64,000 bases of DNA from Kaistella soli (GTDB lineage Bacteria; Bacteroidota; Bacteroidia; Flavobacteriales; Weeksellaceae), in the NCBI RefSeq assembly GCF_019038595.1, contig NZ_JAHOPF010000002.1, positions 186,001 to 250,000 on the forward strand, given 5' to 3'. The position numbers were made by a program, and so were the translations under genes. The notes beneath the pieces were generated by a model. That model worked only from the letters and a program-made list of their open reading frames with translations. It did not search any database and was not told the DNA's origin. Of the stretch, positions 1 to 10,873 are shown piece by piece (position 1 is the stretch's first letter; every line of letters begins with the position of its first letter).

Positions 1-429
1 TGGGCAATCGGAATGTTAATTTTTAGTATCGGCTTGTTCATTGTAGCACGTTTTGTTTACGGCATTGTTCCTGTCGGAAGTTTGCTTTTGTTGTATGGTT
101 ATTTGTCAATTTATCTGATTGCTTTATTGGGTTTGGGATTACTCATTTCCACATTTGCCGAAACACAACAGCAGGCAATGTCGGTAGCCTTTTTCTTCAT
201 TATGATTTTTATGCTGATGAGTGGCTTGTTCACTCCGCTTGACGGAATGCCTCAATGGGCTTACATCATAGCAAAGAGTATTCCTGTAACTTATTTTATT
301 GAGGTAGTACGAATGATAATTTTGAAAGGAAGCGGTTTTTCCGACATCAAATATCATTTTATTATTATGATTGGATTTGCTGTTTTATTGAACGGCTTGG
401 CGATTTGGAATTATAAAAAGACGAGTTAG
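1..429 (+). CDS. ABC-2 type transporter permease, C-terminal part
   Basis: The reading frame is open from the first base, so this is the 3' end of a gene that begins outside the window. About 142 residues are visible. They are very hydrophobic, with four or five membrane spans, and carry the pattern around 'FFFIMIFMLMSGLFTPLDGMP' (shown here only as the stretch near residues 60-82) that is typical of ABC-2 permeases of the YbhS/YhhJ type, ending in a short basic tail. Such proteins are the inner-membrane half of drug or polysaccharide exporters, often with an HlyD-type partner. It probably belongs to the cargo of the conjugative element, since rteC follows on the same strand. A strong hairpin terminator follows at 463-497. 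The family is clear; the substrate is unknown. Confidence 0.75.
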   Translation, partial: WAIGMLIFSIGLFIVARFVYGIVPVGSLLLLYGYLSIYLIALLGLGLLISTFAETQQQAMSVAFFFIMIFMLMSGLFTPLDGMPQWAYIIAKSIPVTYFIEVVRMIILKGSGFSDIKYHFIIMIGFAVLLNGLAIWNYKKTS

Positions 430-462
430 ATGTAATGCTGATTTTCCTATTCAACAAATAGG

Positions 463-497
463 AAAATGCCTAAATATTATGATTTAGGCATTTTTTT
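463..497 (+). terminator. Rho-independent terminator after the ABC permease
   Basis: A 13-bp perfect stem (AAAATGCCTAAAT paired with ATTTAGGCATTTT) with a 6-nt loop is followed by a run of T. It lies 34 bases after the permease stop and 30 bases before rteC, so it separates the two transcription units. Confidence 0.85.
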
Positions 498-528
498 AAT
501 AACCGGAACATCATCCAATGTAAATTAA

Positions 529-1350
529 ATGGACAAATTCTATAATGAAATATTACATAAATTAGAAACTGCAATTCAGGAACTGGAGATTGAAACCGAC
601 TGCCCGATAAAAAGAATAGAAGCGGTTATAGAGCTTATCATTCAAAGCCTTGCCGATTTAAAGGAATTTGTATTGAAGCACGACTTTAAAAATATGGAAG
701 AGGAAATCCATTTTTTCAAGTATCAGAAACCTGTTATTGTTTCAAAGCTCATTTACTACAATTCCATCTATAAAATAGAAACGAGAAGACCGTATGGAAA
801 CAAGCGCACCAAGAAATATTTTACCAAAGAACTAAAAAAGCTAAAAAGGTTCTTTGAGAATAACCTTGATTTTTACAAGTATTACCGCAGTAACAATTCT
901 TTCGTTGACGAGAAGTTTTTTGTACGTGGGAAGCACGATATAAGGTTATGGTTGGACACTTTTTATTTCGAGGCAGACCACCGCTTTTCTACTTCGCACG
1001 ATTATAAGGTTGCCAAGATAATTGCCAATGACCTGATACAAGTTTATTTGGAAGACAGGCTGAATAACATCAATGTGAAAAAGGGTTCGGACAATTCATT
1101 GAAATGGACAGCAAGCAAAACAGCACTTACAGAATTGATTTATGCACTGTACTCCCACGGTGTATTTAACAATGGGAATGCAGACATAAAATTGATAGCT
1201 AAAACTTTTGAAGATGCCTTCAATATTGAATTAGGCGATTTTTACCACACATTTATGGAACTGAAAGCCCGTAAGATAAACCGGACGAAATTCCTTGACA
1301 GCCTGTGTGAAGCACTGATAAAGAAAATGGACGAACAGGACGAAAAGTAA
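529..1350 (+). CDS. rteC: RteC-family conjugative-transposon regulator (copy 1)
   Basis: This 273-residue protein matches the RteC family. RteC of CTnDOT acts after the RteA/RteB two-component pair to switch on excision genes. The C-terminal part holds the family's recognisable core (around residues 190-265: WTASKTALTELIYALYSHG, then a Phe/His-rich helix ending in the NRTKFLDSL region). It has no membrane segment or signal peptide, so it is cytoplasmic. It ends 7 bp from the stop of the oppositely oriented helicase gene, so the two are convergent. A second, clearly diverged RteC lies at 23.1 kb. The family is confident; its target operator here is not known. Confidence 0.85.
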   Translation: MDKFYNEILHKLETAIQELEIETDCPIKRIEAVIELIIQSLADLKEFVLKHDFKNMEEEIHFFKYQKPVIVSKLIYYNSIYKIETRRPYGNKRTKKYFTKELKKLKRFFENNLDFYKYYRSNNSFVDEKFFVRGKHDIRLWLDTFYFEADHRFSTSHDYKVAKIIANDLIQVYLEDRLNNINVKKGSDNSLKWTASKTALTELIYALYSHGVFNNGNADIKLIAKTFEDAFNIELGDFYHTFMELKARKINRTKFLDSLCEALIKKMDEQDEK

Positions 1351-1357
1351 ACGACCA

Positions 1358-4300
1358 TTACAATACGCCACGCGACAGATGAACACCTTTCGTCCGTATA
1401 ATACTTTCCTGAACCTTTGGAGCTTCTTTCTGCTTTTCTACCTGCTCCGGGACTGCTTCCCCTTGCTTAACAGGTTCTATTGAAAGCTGTATCTTCCTTT
1501 CTACGGCTGCCAGTTCCGTTTTAAGTTCACTCAATCGACTTTCTTTAGACCACGTACCGTTAACCACTTCCTGAAGTATAGGTAGGTCTTTCTGTATTTC
1601 AGCGATTTTTTCCTGTTCCTGTTTTACAAAGCCCGGCAGCTTTTCCAAAGCCCTTAAAAAATTCATTGTGGCAGTTTCAGGGTCCTTTGCCATCAGACCG
1701 TTATTGTAGGTGTATTTGATATTTCCCTCGCCCTGTACCAAAAAGCGGTTTACCCGAATATCCGAACCCTCTTTTTCCGACATTTCTGTTTTGACCAACA
1801 GCGTAAAACCATACAAGCTGCCTATCTCTTCATACTGACCTGCGGTGCGGGCTTTGTCCGCAATCTCGTTCAGCTTCGCACCGATTTGTTTCGGATTTGC
1901 ATTGGGCGGCAAACCATCCAACAGCACAGGGTTTTCGATTGTACCGTCCGAACGCTTTTGGAGGCGTTGCTGTAAGTTTTCCCAGTCTGTACTCATCCGG
2001 TTCAAACGGGATTGAGTGCTTTGCAGCATTTCCGTATAATCCTGCACCTTAAACTTAGCACTGGATTTTGAACGGTTGAAAGCCTGCTTTTCGCTTTCCA
2101 GTCCGGCAATTTGTTTTTCCAGTTTGGCTTTATCCAACAGGTCTGTATTTCCTGACAGGATTGCCACGTATTCTGAAAAGTTCATTCCCGATTTTTCGTC
2201 CATACTTCCCTCGTCAATCGTTCTTTTGGTCAGATTGTTGGTCTTTAACTGGTCGATGAAAAGCTGCTTGTTGTACAGCAGGTTGAACTTGTAACTATCC
2301 AACGATTTTTCAACGGCATAGATAATCACATCCACTTTATTATCGGCGAAGAATTTGGCAATCTCGTTGCCTTTCCGAATTGCCCGCCCGTCCCTTTGGG
2401 CAAGGTCAGACGGTCGCCACGGCGTATCTAAATGATGAACGGCAACGGCTCTTTTCTGTGCGTTAACGCCAGTTCCGAGCATACTCGTAGAACCGAACAG
2501 CACACGGATTTTGCCCTCGTTCATCCCGTTGATAAGGTCTTTACGCTGCTTATCATTTTTCGCTTCCTGAATAAACCTTACTTCGTGGGCTGGTATGCCG
2601 TGGTCTTCCACGAGCTTGCGTTTGATTTCGGAGTACACATTCCATTCGCCCGGCTTATAAGTTCCCAAATCAGAGAAAACGAACTGCGTTCCTTTCTGTG
2701 CGTTGAACTGGTTGTAATACTTGGCGATATTTGCCGCACAATGCGAAGCCTTGTTGTCGGGGTGGTCGTCGTAAATACCGCTTACCATACGCATATCGAG
2801 CGACATTTTACGGGCATAGTCCGTAGCAATGAGCATCTTTGCTTTTTCTTCGCTTTGCGATAGTGGTAATCTTCCGAGCAATGTTGCATCGCCTGTTTTG
2901 GCAAATTGCATCAGGCTTTGAATAAAGGCTTCTTGGTCGGGCGTTGGCGGTATGTTATAAAGGATTTCGTTTTTGTTCGGTCGGTCAATACCAATATCCT
3001 TTGCCGTTCTGTAATCCGTGATTTCAGAATAGAACTGCGCCAGTTCCGGCACTTTGATAAAGTAGCGGAAACGCTCTTTTGCTATAATATTGTTGGCTAC
3101 CGAAAATTCATAATCGGTCGTTTTCCTTGCGTAAATTGCTGCCCAGGCATCAAATGAATGAATGCCCTGTTTTTCCATTGCTCTTGGTCGCAGGTATTTG
3201 AACAGCAGGTACAATTCCGTTAAAGAATTGCTGATGGTTGTACCCGATAGGAAGGTTGCGCCCATATCCGCATTGATGCGTTCCTGAATGGTGCGAATAG
3301 CAAATAGCAGGTTCAATGCCTTTTGGCTGCCGTCCACATTGCCCAATCCGGCAACCCTTGTATGCCTTGTATTGAACATCAGGTTTTTGAATTGGTGGCT
3401 TTCATCAACGAACAAATGGTCAATGCCCATCATCTTAAAGTCCACCACATCATCTTTGCGGTTCTCAATATCGTGTTGCAGGGTTTTGAGCTTCACTTCG
3501 AGGTTTTCTTTCCGTTTGATTACTCCGGCAAGCATCCCTCTGGTCACTTCCTTGCCTTGCGATTGGAGAGCATCAAGGTTACGCTCTACGCTGTCTAATT
3601 CTATTTCGAGAATTTCCTTTTGTATTTCGGGCGACTGCGGTATCATTCCAAACTGGTCGTGTGTGAGTATCACACAATCCCAATCATTATTTTTAATATC
3701 CCCGAAAATGCGCAGGCGTTTTTTAGGCGTAAAGTCATCAATACCTGGATAAAGTATTTTGGCGTGTGGATAGGCTTTTCGGTAGTCTTCAGCAATGGCA
3801 GGTATGTTCGCCTTCAGCCCTATAATCATCGGCTTATGGGCTAATCCCAAACGCTTCATTTCCTGCGCTGCGGTACACATTACCAGCGTTTTTCCTGCGC
3901 CCACTTCGTGGTCGCAGATAGCACCGTTGTTCAGCTTTATCATCCAAACGGTGTCCTTTTGGCTTGAATACAGGTCTTCAATGCCTGCACCCTTGCGGTC
4001 TAATCCCGGAAATTCCTGATGACTTCCGTCATAGTTCGGGCGAACGAAACAGTTAAACGTATCGTTGTACTGGTCGGTCAGTCTGTTTTTAAACTCATCG
4101 TTCTGTGCGTGTAACCAGTCGGTAAAGGCGGTACGGATTTCATCAATCTTAGTATTCGCCATTTGTATGGCTTCCATATCCCGTACTTTAACCTCTTGGT
4201 CGCCAACCATTACTTTTTTGGTAATATCAGGCGTGGTATTGACAAGGGCGTGTTTGAGCAGGGCAATACCGTCAAACGTGCGGCTTTCCGCTTTGACGGC

Positions 4301-6814
4301 ATATTTTTCCCAAATGTGCATATTGCCCTGATGACACTTTACAGAAAAGTCGTCGGAGCTTTCGGAATAATGAACCAGTACATCCGCATCAAACAAGTGC
4401 GAAGCGAAACGGGCATAAATTCCGGTAGGTATCCACCGTTCGCCGAGGTTAAAATCCAATTCCTCAAATTCAATACGTTTTGGTCGGGCTTCCTCTAAAG
4501 CGGTAAGGCTTTCTCTGGCTTCGGTATCATCGGGATTGTTTTCGAGGTAGGCTCTTACGTCGTCGGCTTTCTCAACTACGTTACCTGCAATCCAACGTTC
4601 AGCTATTTCGTATTCCTGTTGTAGCGGATTGTAGAACAACCGCCCGTGCAGGGTTTCTTTCAGGGTATCGGCAGGCAGGCTGCTGATTTCGGACATAAAG
4701 TCCAAATCCACGTTTCCGTATTTGTTCAGCGAGGCGGCTAAAGCCTCTTCGGGATTGTCGGTTGCTAACGTGGCGGTAGAAAAACTAACGGGACGGCTGA
4801 ATATATCCGCTTTATGGATTATGCCGCCAATGATACGCTCCAGATAAGGAATTTCTTTGCCTGCGCTGTCCGTCTTTATCAGCTTGGCATTGTCGGCAGT
4901 ATTGAGATTGCCGTATTTTTTGACAAAGCCATCGTACAGGAGGTTCAGGGTTTCACGTTCTGCCTTGTGTTCGGTCTGCTTTTCAGCTTCTTTTTGGTAT
5001 AGGTTGATATAGCTGTCCCTTACGGCAATATAGGCTTCGGCTCTTGCTTTCTGTGAGGTCGGCAACTGCAATGGATGAAAGGTTGCTGTTGCCTTTTCGT
5101 CGTTCTTTTGCACCTCTTGCAGATAACCAACCCAACCGTTATCCACCACAAGGCAATCGTTACGGTGGAATGATTGCAGTTCGCCACTATACGGAGCAGG
5201 GTTAGGAATAGCATTAATATTGATAGCGGTAATGGCTGTCTTATCAGACTGGCCATTACCGTTTATTTGTGAAAACAGGTCGCCGATAGCTTCCTGTTTT
5301 TTGCCGTTAACCTGGTTGGTTCCATTAATAGCACCATTGGATTTTAGCGGTGTATAGGGCTGCTGCCTTACACTGCTGAACAGGTCGGGCTGACGACCTA
5401 TTGTACCTTTTCTTTTTTTAGTGCTTTGCCTTTTAGTTTGGGTAGTTCTTTTAGGCGGAGCAAGTACCATTACAGGTTCGCCCGCACTTTCAAACAAGTC
5501 AAAAATGCTTAGTTGCTTTAATTCCTGCGGGCTTTCCTGACGGACTACCGGAGTAGGTACAGGTTGCGGCTTTTGCTGAATGATTACAGGGTCTATGACC
5601 GGAGGTGTAACTTTTGGTTCAATAGGAATTTGTATAACAGGCTCGTCGTTCTGTTCGCCTTTGTATAAACTCAAATTCAGATGCTTTCCAAAATCTTCGG
5701 AAAGCATTTGCTTCAAATCTTTGGCAATGCCCTCAACACCGTCTTTATGCGTATAGATTAAGGCAGGTTGCCCGTATGGGTCGGTATCTAATTTTTGGTC
5801 GGTATGGATAATTCTTGTACTGTCCTGAAAGAGCGCATTGCCAGGCATATTGTATTCAGATGGCTTGCTTTGGCAAAACAGATCTTCCCTGTCGGTCAGA
5901 TTTTCTTTTGCCGTATTTTTTTGCAGGATAATCAGGTCGCTGCCGACTTCCGTACCTGCATAATCGGTAAACAGGTTGTTAGGCAATCTTACAACCGAAA
6001 CCAAATTATTATCCTGCATCAACGCCCTGCGTATGGGTTCGTTCTTAGGGCTGTTCAGAATGCCCTGTGAAGTGATGTAAGCCAACAAACCGCCCTCACG
6101 GAGCATATCAGCACCTTTCAGAAAAAAGTAATTGTGTATGCTTCGGGCAGCTTGTTCCTTTGCGCTGTTTCTACTGCGTGAATAAGAAAGGTCAAATACG
6201 GAAGTATCGCCAAAAGGGATATTACTGGCGATTACATCATAGGTGTTTTGTTCCCTTTCGGGGATTTCCTCAAAGCCGTTTATACGGATATTGATTTCGG
6301 GGTAAAGCTGCTTTAAAATCTTGCCTGTAAGCAAGTCCTTTTCATAAGCGGTAACACTGGCTTTCTGATTTTCCGAAAAGGATTGGATGAATGAACCGAT
6401 ACCTGCGGAGGGTTCGAGGAATTTATCAATGTGCAGACCATTATCCCGCAAGGCAGATGAAATGGCATCTATAACTTTTGGTGGGGTATAAAAAGCCGTC
6501 AGTACGGAACTTTTCAGACTATCCACATACTTGCGGTATTGCTTATCGTCTTCGGAATTTTCTTTGAGTAGTTGGTGGAGTTCCTGCGTGAGTGGAAAAA
6601 GGTCGTGTTCTGTTTTTCTCCAATGATTGATGTCTATTTCGTTTTCTACGGGGTTCAGAACGAATTTAAGACCGCCAAATCCGCTGTATCGCATCATTAG
6701 CAGTCTTTCGCCTACGGTGGCTTGCCGTTTCTCCTTTTCCAGTTTAAAAACAATTCGCAGGGCATCAATATTCTGTTGGAGATGGAACCGCTTACTGAAG
6801 CCCATTTTCCTCAA
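1358..6814 (-). CDS. ICE N6-adenine methylase / SNF2-type helicase
   Basis: This giant cytoplasmic protein (1818 aa) is a standard backbone gene of Bacteroidota conjugative transposons. The N-terminal third is an N6-adenine-methyltransferase-like fold: a SAM-binding region with [12 protein letters not shown] near residue 135 and motif IV as NIPFGD near residue 195, replacing NPPF. A Pro/Gln-rich linker follows at about 400-520. The helicase part has a Walker A-like GAGKT near residue 970, a DESH box ([11 protein letters not shown]) near 1134 and the C-terminal motif [11 protein letters not shown] near 1475. A coiled-coil tail (about 1570-1800) closes it. It probably processes or protects incoming DNA, but its exact role is unknown. 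The start could be Met1 or Met4; either way it overlaps the upstream DUF1896 gene, indicating translational coupling. Confidence 0.9.
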   Translation of the reverse strand: MRKMGFSKRFHLQQNIDALRIVFKLEKEKRQATVGERLLMMRYSGFGGLKFVLNPVENEIDINHWRKTEHDLFPLTQELHQLLKENSEDDKQYRKYVDSLKSSVLTAFYTPPKVIDAISSALRDNGLHIDKFLEPSAGIGSFIQSFSENQKASVTAYEKDLLTGKILKQLYPEINIRINGFEEIPEREQNTYDVIASNIPFGDTSVFDLSYSRSRNSAKEQAARSIHNYFFLKGADMLREGGLLAYITSQGILNSPKNEPIRRALMQDNNLVSVVRLPNNLFTDYAGTEVGSDLIILQKNTAKENLTDREDLFCQSKPSEYNMPGNALFQDSTRIIHTDQKLDTDPYGQPALIYTHKDGVEGIAKDLKQMLSEDFGKHLNLSLYKGEQNDEPVIQIPIEPKVTPPVIDPVIIQQKPQPVPTPVVRQESPQELKQLSIFDLFESAGEPVMVLAPPKRTTQTKRQSTKKRKGTIGRQPDLFSSVRQQPYTPLKSNGAINGTNQVNGKKQEAIGDLFSQINGNGQSDKTAITAININAIPNPAPYSGELQSFHRNDCLVVDNGWVGYLQEVQKNDEKATATFHPLQLPTSQKARAEAYIAVRDSYINLYQKEAEKQTEHKAERETLNLLYDGFVKKYGNLNTADNAKLIKTDSAGKEIPYLERIIGGIIHKADIFSRPVSFSTATLATDNPEEALAASLNKYGNVDLDFMSEISSLPADTLKETLHGRLFYNPLQQEYEIAERWIAGNVVEKADDVRAYLENNPDDTEARESLTALEEARPKRIEFEELDFNLGERWIPTGIYARFASHLFDADVLVHYSESSDDFSVKCHQGNMHIWEKYAVKAESRTFDGIALLKHALVNTTPDITKKVMVGDQEVKVRDMEAIQMANTKIDEIRTAFTDWLHAQNDEFKNRLTDQYNDTFNCFVRPNYDGSHQEFPGLDRKGAGIEDLYSSQKDTVWMIKLNNGAICDHEVGAGKTLVMCTAAQEMKRLGLAHKPMIIGLKANIPAIAEDYRKAYPHAKILYPGIDDFTPKKRLRIFGDIKNNDWDCVILTHDQFGMIPQSPEIQKEILEIELDSVERNLDALQSQGKEVTRGMLAGVIKRKENLEVKLKTLQHDIENRKDDVVDFKMMGIDHLFVDESHQFKNLMFNTRHTRVAGLGNVDGSQKALNLLFAIRTIQERINADMGATFLSGTTISNSLTELYLLFKYLRPRAMEKQGIHSFDAWAAIYARKTTDYEFSVANNIIAKERFRYFIKVPELAQFYSEITDYRTAKDIGIDRPNKNEILYNIPPTPDQEAFIQSLMQFAKTGDATLLGRLPLSQSEEKAKMLIATDYARKMSLDMRMVSGIYDDHPDNKASHCAANIAKYYNQFNAQKGTQFVFSDLGTYKPGEWNVYSEIKRKLVEDHGIPAHEVRFIQEAKNDKQRKDLINGMNEGKIRVLFGSTSMLGTGVNAQKRAVAVHHLDTPWRPSDLAQRDGRAIRKGNEIAKFFADNKVDVIIYAVEKSLDSYKFNLLYNKQLFIDQLKTNNLTKRTIDEGSMDEKSGMNFSEYVAILSGNTDLLDKAKLEKQIAGLESEKQAFNRSKSSAKFKVQDYTEMLQSTQSRLNRMSTDWENLQQRLQKRSDGTIENPVLLDGLPPNANPKQIGAKLNEIADKARTAGQYEEIGSLYGFTLLVKTEMSEKEGSDIRVNRFLVQGEGNIKYTYNNGLMAKDPETATMNFLRALEKLPGFVKQEQEKIAEIQKDLPILQEVVNGTWSKESRLSELKTELAAVERKIQLSIEPVKQGEAVPEQVEKQKEAPKVQESIIRTKGVHLSRGVL

Positions 6815-7229
6815 TCCATATTGAGATGGTTCCGGTCAGTTCGGTATAGAGTACATCAAACTCATTTCCGTTGGCGAAATCATCGGTTAATTCATATCCT
6901 GCGAAAACAGGCTCACAAACGGGGAACATTTTAAGGGCGAACGGTCGCAGCTCCTCGTCTGCCATTATGGCATCAAACTCATTGCATACCACTTTGAAAA
7001 CCGTGTTGAACTTGGAGAAGTGCAAGCCCTCAAAAAGTATGTAGTTGGCTATTTCGTCGCATTGCTCAATGGCGTTTCCCGAACGGAAAGCACCCTCATA
7101 AGCATTGGCAGCCCACGAAGACCGTTGGTCAATAAATTTTTGGTCGTGCGCCTTTTCAGGAAAGCTGCTGTTTAATAATTCTTGCAGTCGTAATCTGAAA
7201 TACGACAGGTCTTTTTGCTGTACATCCAT
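6792..7229 (-). CDS. DUF1896 family protein
   Basis: This 145-residue acidic protein (start [19 protein letters not shown]) fits the DUF1896 family, which in Bacteroidota conjugative transposons is nearly always encoded just upstream of the methylase/helicase. Here its 3' end overlaps the helicase start by 23 bp (14 bp if Met4 is used). It has no membrane or signal segment. Its function is unknown; the tight coupling suggests it works with the helicase. The 160 bp upstream hold a pair of direct repeats that may be an operator. Confidence 0.85.
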   Translation of the reverse strand: MDVQQKDLSYFRLRLQELLNSSFPEKAHDQKFIDQRSSWAANAYEGAFRSGNAIEQCDEIANYILFEGLHFSKFNTVFKVVCNEFDAIMADEELRPFALKMFPVCEPVFAGYELTDDFANGNEFDVLYTELTGTISIWIEENGLQ

Positions 7230-7295
7230 ACTTATTTTGTTTAGAATTTTACTTAAATCCTAAAATTATAGCAGTACATAAGCCCCTTTGCAGAA

Positions 7296-7330
7296 GTGGC
7301 AGGGTTTGGCTTTGAAAGGCGGGATTTGGC
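7296..7330. promoter_or_regulatory. Direct repeat, 20-bp spaced, in the DUF1896/AraC divergent region
   Basis: GGCAGGGTTTGGC (7298-7310) and GGCGGGATTTGGC (7318-7330) agree at 11 of 13 positions and are exactly 20 bp apart, about two helical turns. They lie between the divergent DUF1896-helicase operon and the AraC-type regulator. Paired direct sites at this spacing suit an AraC-type or RteC/HTH regulator. The first copy also resembles a 13-bp motif found upstream of two other ICE operons (22.16 and 22.88 kb). The binding protein is an inference. Confidence 0.4.
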
Positions 7331-7361
7331 GTAGAATGGTATGATGCCAAAGATTAATTTG

Positions 7362-7369
7362 TACCTTTG
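7362..7369 (+). promoter_or_regulatory. -7 box for the HMA-AraC regulator
   Basis: TACCTTTG matches the Bacteroidota consensus TAnnTTTG and lies 23 bases before the ATG at 7392. No clear -33 TTG is at the usual distance, which would suit an activator-dependent promoter. Confidence 0.5.
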
Positions 7370-7391
7370 TTAAGGTCGTAAAAAGGTATAT

Positions 7392-7955
7392 ATGAGTACA
7401 CTCTTTATTAAAAATATGGTTTGCAACCGCTGTATTATGGTGGTGCAAAATGAATTGGATAAGTTAGGTCTGAACGTAAAAAAAATCAAACTTGGAGAGG
7501 TAGTATTGGATAAAGAGATTACATCCGAAGAAAAAAATAATGTAGATAAGGTTTTAATTCCATTAGGCTTTGAACTTATTGACGATAAAAAAAGCCGCAT
7601 AATTGAAAAGATAAAAAATATAATTATTGACCTTGTGCATCATCAGGACAACTACGCCAAAACCAATCTTTCGGATGTGCTAAGTAGTCAACTGCACCAC
7701 GATTATAATTATTTATCTAATCTCTTTTCGGAGGTAGAGGGTACTACCATTGAAAAATACTTTATTGCCCAAAAAGTAGAAAAGGTAAAAGAGCTATTGG
7801 TATATGATGAGCTTTCTTTGAGTGAAATTGCCTTTCGTTTAAACTATTCGAGTGTGTCCTACCTAAGCAACCAGTTCAAAAAAGTTACAGGGCTGACACC
7901 GAGCTATTTCAAACAGATAAAAGAAGATAAAAGGAAGCCATTGGATAGTTTGTAA
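7392..7955 (+). CDS. AraC-family regulator with N-terminal HMA-like metal domain
   Basis: This 187-residue protein has two parts. Residues 1-75 look like a heavy-metal-associated (HMA) ferredoxin-like domain with the metal-binding CxxC as MVCNRC (Cys12, Cys15). Residues 80-185 are a double helix-turn-helix of the AraC/XylS type, with SLSEIAFRLNYSSVSYLSNQF as the second helix-turn-helix and the family signature ending GLTPSYFKQ. It is placed directly before copA and reads the same way. The simplest reading is a cytoplasmic Cu(I) sensor that activates the copper genes downstream. The domains are seen in sequence; the ligand and targets are inferred from context. Confidence 0.85.
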   Translation: MSTLFIKNMVCNRCIMVVQNELDKLGLNVKKIKLGEVVLDKEITSEEKNNVDKVLIPLGFELIDDKKSRIIEKIKNIIIDLVHHQDNYAKTNLSDVLSSQLHHDYNYLSNLFSEVEGTTIEKYFIAQKVEKVKELLVYDELSLSEIAFRLNYSSVSYLSNQFKKVTGLTPSYFKQIKEDKRKPLDSL

Positions 7956-8039
7956 ATCTTACACATAAATTCCAAAATTTCACAATAGCACCCACCCATA
8001 TAATAGCCAATTTTGTACTGTTAATTAAATCAGGCAAAT

Positions 8040-10454
8040 ATGGCAACGAATAATAAAGAAACTATTTATCTTCCCTTAGAAGATGTAGAAAGCGAACATT
8101 GTGCGTTAATCGTTGAAAAAGGATTGGCACAGGTCAAAGGCATCGAAACCCACAAAGTAGAGCTAAACAACCGCAGGGCAGCTATCACGGTAGATAACAG
8201 CGCAGCGATAGGCGCAGCGGTAAAAGCAATCAAAGATTTAGGTTACGGCGTTTCTACTGTAAAACATACATTCCCTGTATTGGGAATGACCTGCGCATCC
8301 TGTGCAGGCAGTGTAGAAAGTATTGTAAAGCATCAGGAGGGCGTTATAGAAGCATCCGTAAACTTTGCTACGGGAAATCTTACCGTGGAATACCTACTCA
8401 ATATGACCGATGCCACCAAACTGCAAAAGGCGATACAGTCCATAGGTTACGATTTACTGGTAGAAGAAGAAAATAAGCAGCAGGAAACATTAGAAGCTAT
8501 CCACGCTGAAAAGTTCCAAAAGCTAAAGACTAAAACCGTATGGGCTATTGCGCTGTCATTGCCTGTTGTATTGATAGCAATGTTCTTTATGGATATGCCC
8601 TATGCAACCCCTATAATGTGGCTGTTCTCTACTCCTATTGTATTGTGGTTAGGCAGGGATTTTTTCATCAATGCCTGGAAGCAGACAAAACATCGTTCAG
8701 CCAATATGGATACACTGGTAGCATTGAGTACAGGTATCGCTTATCTGTTCAGCGTATTCAATATGTTGTTTGCAGATTTTTGGCATCAGAGAGGACTACA
8801 CGCCCACGTATATTTTGAAGCAGCAGCCGTAATTGTCGCATTTATCCTGTTAGGGAAACTATTGGAAGAAAAAGCCAAAGGCAATACCTCTTCAGCCATT
8901 AAAAAACTGATGGGCTTACAACCCAAGACCGTTATTGTTATACAAGCGAATGGAACCGAAAAACAAACCGCTATTGAAGAGGTAAACGCAGGCGATGTTA
9001 TTCTTGTAAAGCCGGGCGAAAAGATTGCGGTGGACGGTATGGTTACTTCGGGCAGTTCCTACGTTGATGAAAGTATGTTGAGTGGCGAGCCTGTACCTGT
9101 ACAGAAAAAAGAAAACGAAAAAGTATTTGCGGGAACGATTAACCAAAAAGGAAGTTTCCAATTCAAAGCGGTTAAAGTCGGAAGGGAAACAATGCTTGCC
9201 CATATCATCAAAATGGTTCAGGATGCGCAAGGCAGTAAAGCACCAGTACAAAAGTTGGTAGATAAGATTGCAGGAATTTTTGTTCCCGTTGTGATAGGGA
9301 TTGCTATTCTCACATTTATCCTATGGTTTATTTTAGGCGGCAACAATGGCATAGTTCAGGGATTGTTAGCGGCTGTTACGGTATTGGTTATTGCCTGCCC
9401 TTGTGCTTTGGGATTGGCTACGCCTACCGCTATAATGGTTGGCGTTGGCAAAGGTGCTGAAAACGGTATTCTGATAAAGGATGCCGAAAGTTTGGAATTA
9501 GCCAAAAAAGTTGATGCCATTATTTTAGATAAAACAGGAACGATAACAGAGGGTAGACCAGAGGTAACAGGTATCGAATGGCTAAACAATGATGATGCAA
9601 CGAAAGATATTTTATTAAGCATCGAAAAGCAATCCGAACACCCATTGGCAGAAGCGGTAGTGAAACATTTAGACGGTGTACAAACCACTACTTTATCACT
9701 GTTCGATAGTATTACAGGAAAAGGTGCAAAAGCCAATCACAACAACGAAACCTATTTTGTAGGCAATAAAAAGCTATTGGCAGAAAACAACATTACCATT
9801 GCGGAGCAACTGCAAAAGCAAGCGGATGAATGGGGAAAACAATCCAAAACAGTTATTTGGTTTGCCGACAGCAAACAGGCGCTTTCCGTTATCGTCATTT
9901 CTGATAAAATCAAAGAAACATCGGTCGAAGCCATCCGGCAAATGCAGGATATGGGCATAGAATTGTATATGCTTACGGGCGATAATGAAGCCACTGCAAA
10001 AGCCATTGCAAAGCAAACTGGCATCGGGCATTACAAGGCAGAGGTATTGCCACAGCACAAAGCCGATTTTGTAAAGGAACTTCAAAGCAAAGGCAAAGTA
10101 GTGGCAATGGTTGGCGACGGTATTAATGACAGCACAGCTTTGGCAACAGCCGATGTAAGTATTGCAATGGGTAAAGGTTCCGACATTGCAATGGATGTTG
10201 CCAAGATGACCATTATTTCATCAGACCTTACCAAAATACCACAGGCAATAAAACTTTCAAAACAGACCGTAGCCACTATTAAGCAAAATCTGTTTTGGGC
10301 ATTCATCTATAATTTAATCGGCATTCCTATTGCGGCAGGTATCTTATTCCCAATAAATGGCTTCCTGCTGAACCCGATGATTGCAGGTGCAGCAATGGCA
10401 TTGAGCAGCGTGAGCGTGGTAACTAACAGCCTGCGGTTGAAGTGGAAAAAGTAA
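8040..10454 (+). CDS. copA: Copper-exporting P1B-type ATPase
   Basis: This 804-residue inner-membrane pump uses ATP to expel Cu(I) from the cytoplasm. The N-terminus has two HMA-like domains. The first (residues 1-75) lacks the CxxC motif; the second has GMTCASC (Cys85, Cys88). Eight membrane helices are expected, with the transport motif CPC at 453-455, the phosphorylated Asp497 in DKTGT, and the hinge motif GDGINDS near residue 695. Length and order are typical of CopA. It lies 84 bp after the HMA-AraC gene. The Cu(I) assignment follows the CPC motif and the surrounding multicopper oxidase and chaperones; Ag(I) is a likely second substrate. Confidence 0.95.
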   Translation: MATNNKETIYLPLEDVESEHCALIVEKGLAQVKGIETHKVELNNRRAAITVDNSAAIGAAVKAIKDLGYGVSTVKHTFPVLGMTCASCAGSVESIVKHQEGVIEASVNFATGNLTVEYLLNMTDATKLQKAIQSIGYDLLVEEENKQQETLEAIHAEKFQKLKTKTVWAIALSLPVVLIAMFFMDMPYATPIMWLFSTPIVLWLGRDFFINAWKQTKHRSANMDTLVALSTGIAYLFSVFNMLFADFWHQRGLHAHVYFEAAAVIVAFILLGKLLEEKAKGNTSSAIKKLMGLQPKTVIVIQANGTEKQTAIEEVNAGDVILVKPGEKIAVDGMVTSGSSYVDESMLSGEPVPVQKKENEKVFAGTINQKGSFQFKAVKVGRETMLAHIIKMVQDAQGSKAPVQKLVDKIAGIFVPVVIGIAILTFILWFILGGNNGIVQGLLAAVTVLVIACPCALGLATPTAIMVGVGKGAENGILIKDAESLELAKKVDAIILDKTGTITEGRPEVTGIEWLNNDDATKDILLSIEKQSEHPLAEAVVKHLDGVQTTTLSLFDSITGKGAKANHNNETYFVGNKKLLAENNITIAEQLQKQADEWGKQSKTVIWFADSKQALSVIVISDKIKETSVEAIRQMQDMGIELYMLTGDNEATAKAIAKQTGIGHYKAEVLPQHKADFVKELQSKGKVVAMVGDGINDSTALATADVSIAMGKGSDIAMDVAKMTIISSDLTKIPQAIKLSKQTVATIKQNLFWAFIYNLIGIPIAAGILFPINGFLLNPMIAGAAMALSSVSVVTNSLRLKWKK

Positions 10455-10523
10455 AACATTAAATATCACAAATCAAATAAGAAATTCCACAACAATACAG
10501 AACGGTATAGTGCTGAAATTTGT

Positions 10524-10534
10524 GGTATCAAACA
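10524..10534 (+). repeat. 11-nt motif shared by two copper-cluster leaders (copy 1)
   Basis: GGTATCAAACA occurs here, 20 bp before the small HMA gene, and again exactly at 10874-10884 in the leader of the Cys-rich gene. In both, a TTTG lies just upstream, making a short TTTG-CAAA symmetry. It may be an operator or chance. Confidence 0.3.
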
Positions 10535-10553
10535 ACAATCAAAATTTAAGACA

Positions 10554-10775
10554 ATGGAAAATAAAGAATTTCAATTTAAGACGAACATCAATTGTGGCGG
10601 TTGTATAGCATCTGTAAAGCCGCATTTGGACAATGCAGAGGGCATCTGCCATTGGGAAGTTGACACCGCCAATAAAGACAAGGTACTTACAATAAAATCA
10701 GAGGGTATTACCGAAGACCAGGTAATTGAAACAGTACAAAAAGCAGGCTTTAAAATCGAACCTTTAAACGCTTAA
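10554..10775 (+). CDS. Small HMA-domain copper chaperone
   Basis: This 73-residue protein is a single heavy-metal-associated domain. Its metal loop is NCGGC (INCGGCIASV), in place of the usual MxCxxC. It has no signal peptide, so it should be cytoplasmic and hand Cu(I) to CopA, 100 bp upstream. A long-loop terminator hairpin follows at 10791-10828. Confidence 0.85.
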   Translation: MENKEFQFKTNINCGGCIASVKPHLDNAEGICHWEVDTANKDKVLTIKSEGITEDQVIETVQKAGFKIEPLNA

Positions 10776-10790
10776 TATATTGAATTTATA

Positions 10791-10832
10791 ATGCCCTTTT
10801 TAGCAACCTGACCTGATAAAAAGGGCATTATA
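10791..10832 (+). terminator. Hairpin terminator after the HMA chaperone
   Basis: ATGCCCTTTTT (10791-10801) pairs perfectly with AAAAAGGGCAT (10818-10828) across a 16-nt loop, followed by TATAT. It closes the copA-chaperone unit and implies a new promoter for the Cys-rich gene downstream. Confidence 0.6.
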
Positions 10833-10873
10833 TCTTTAAAAATGGAAAAAAAATGCGGCTTTATTAAACATTT

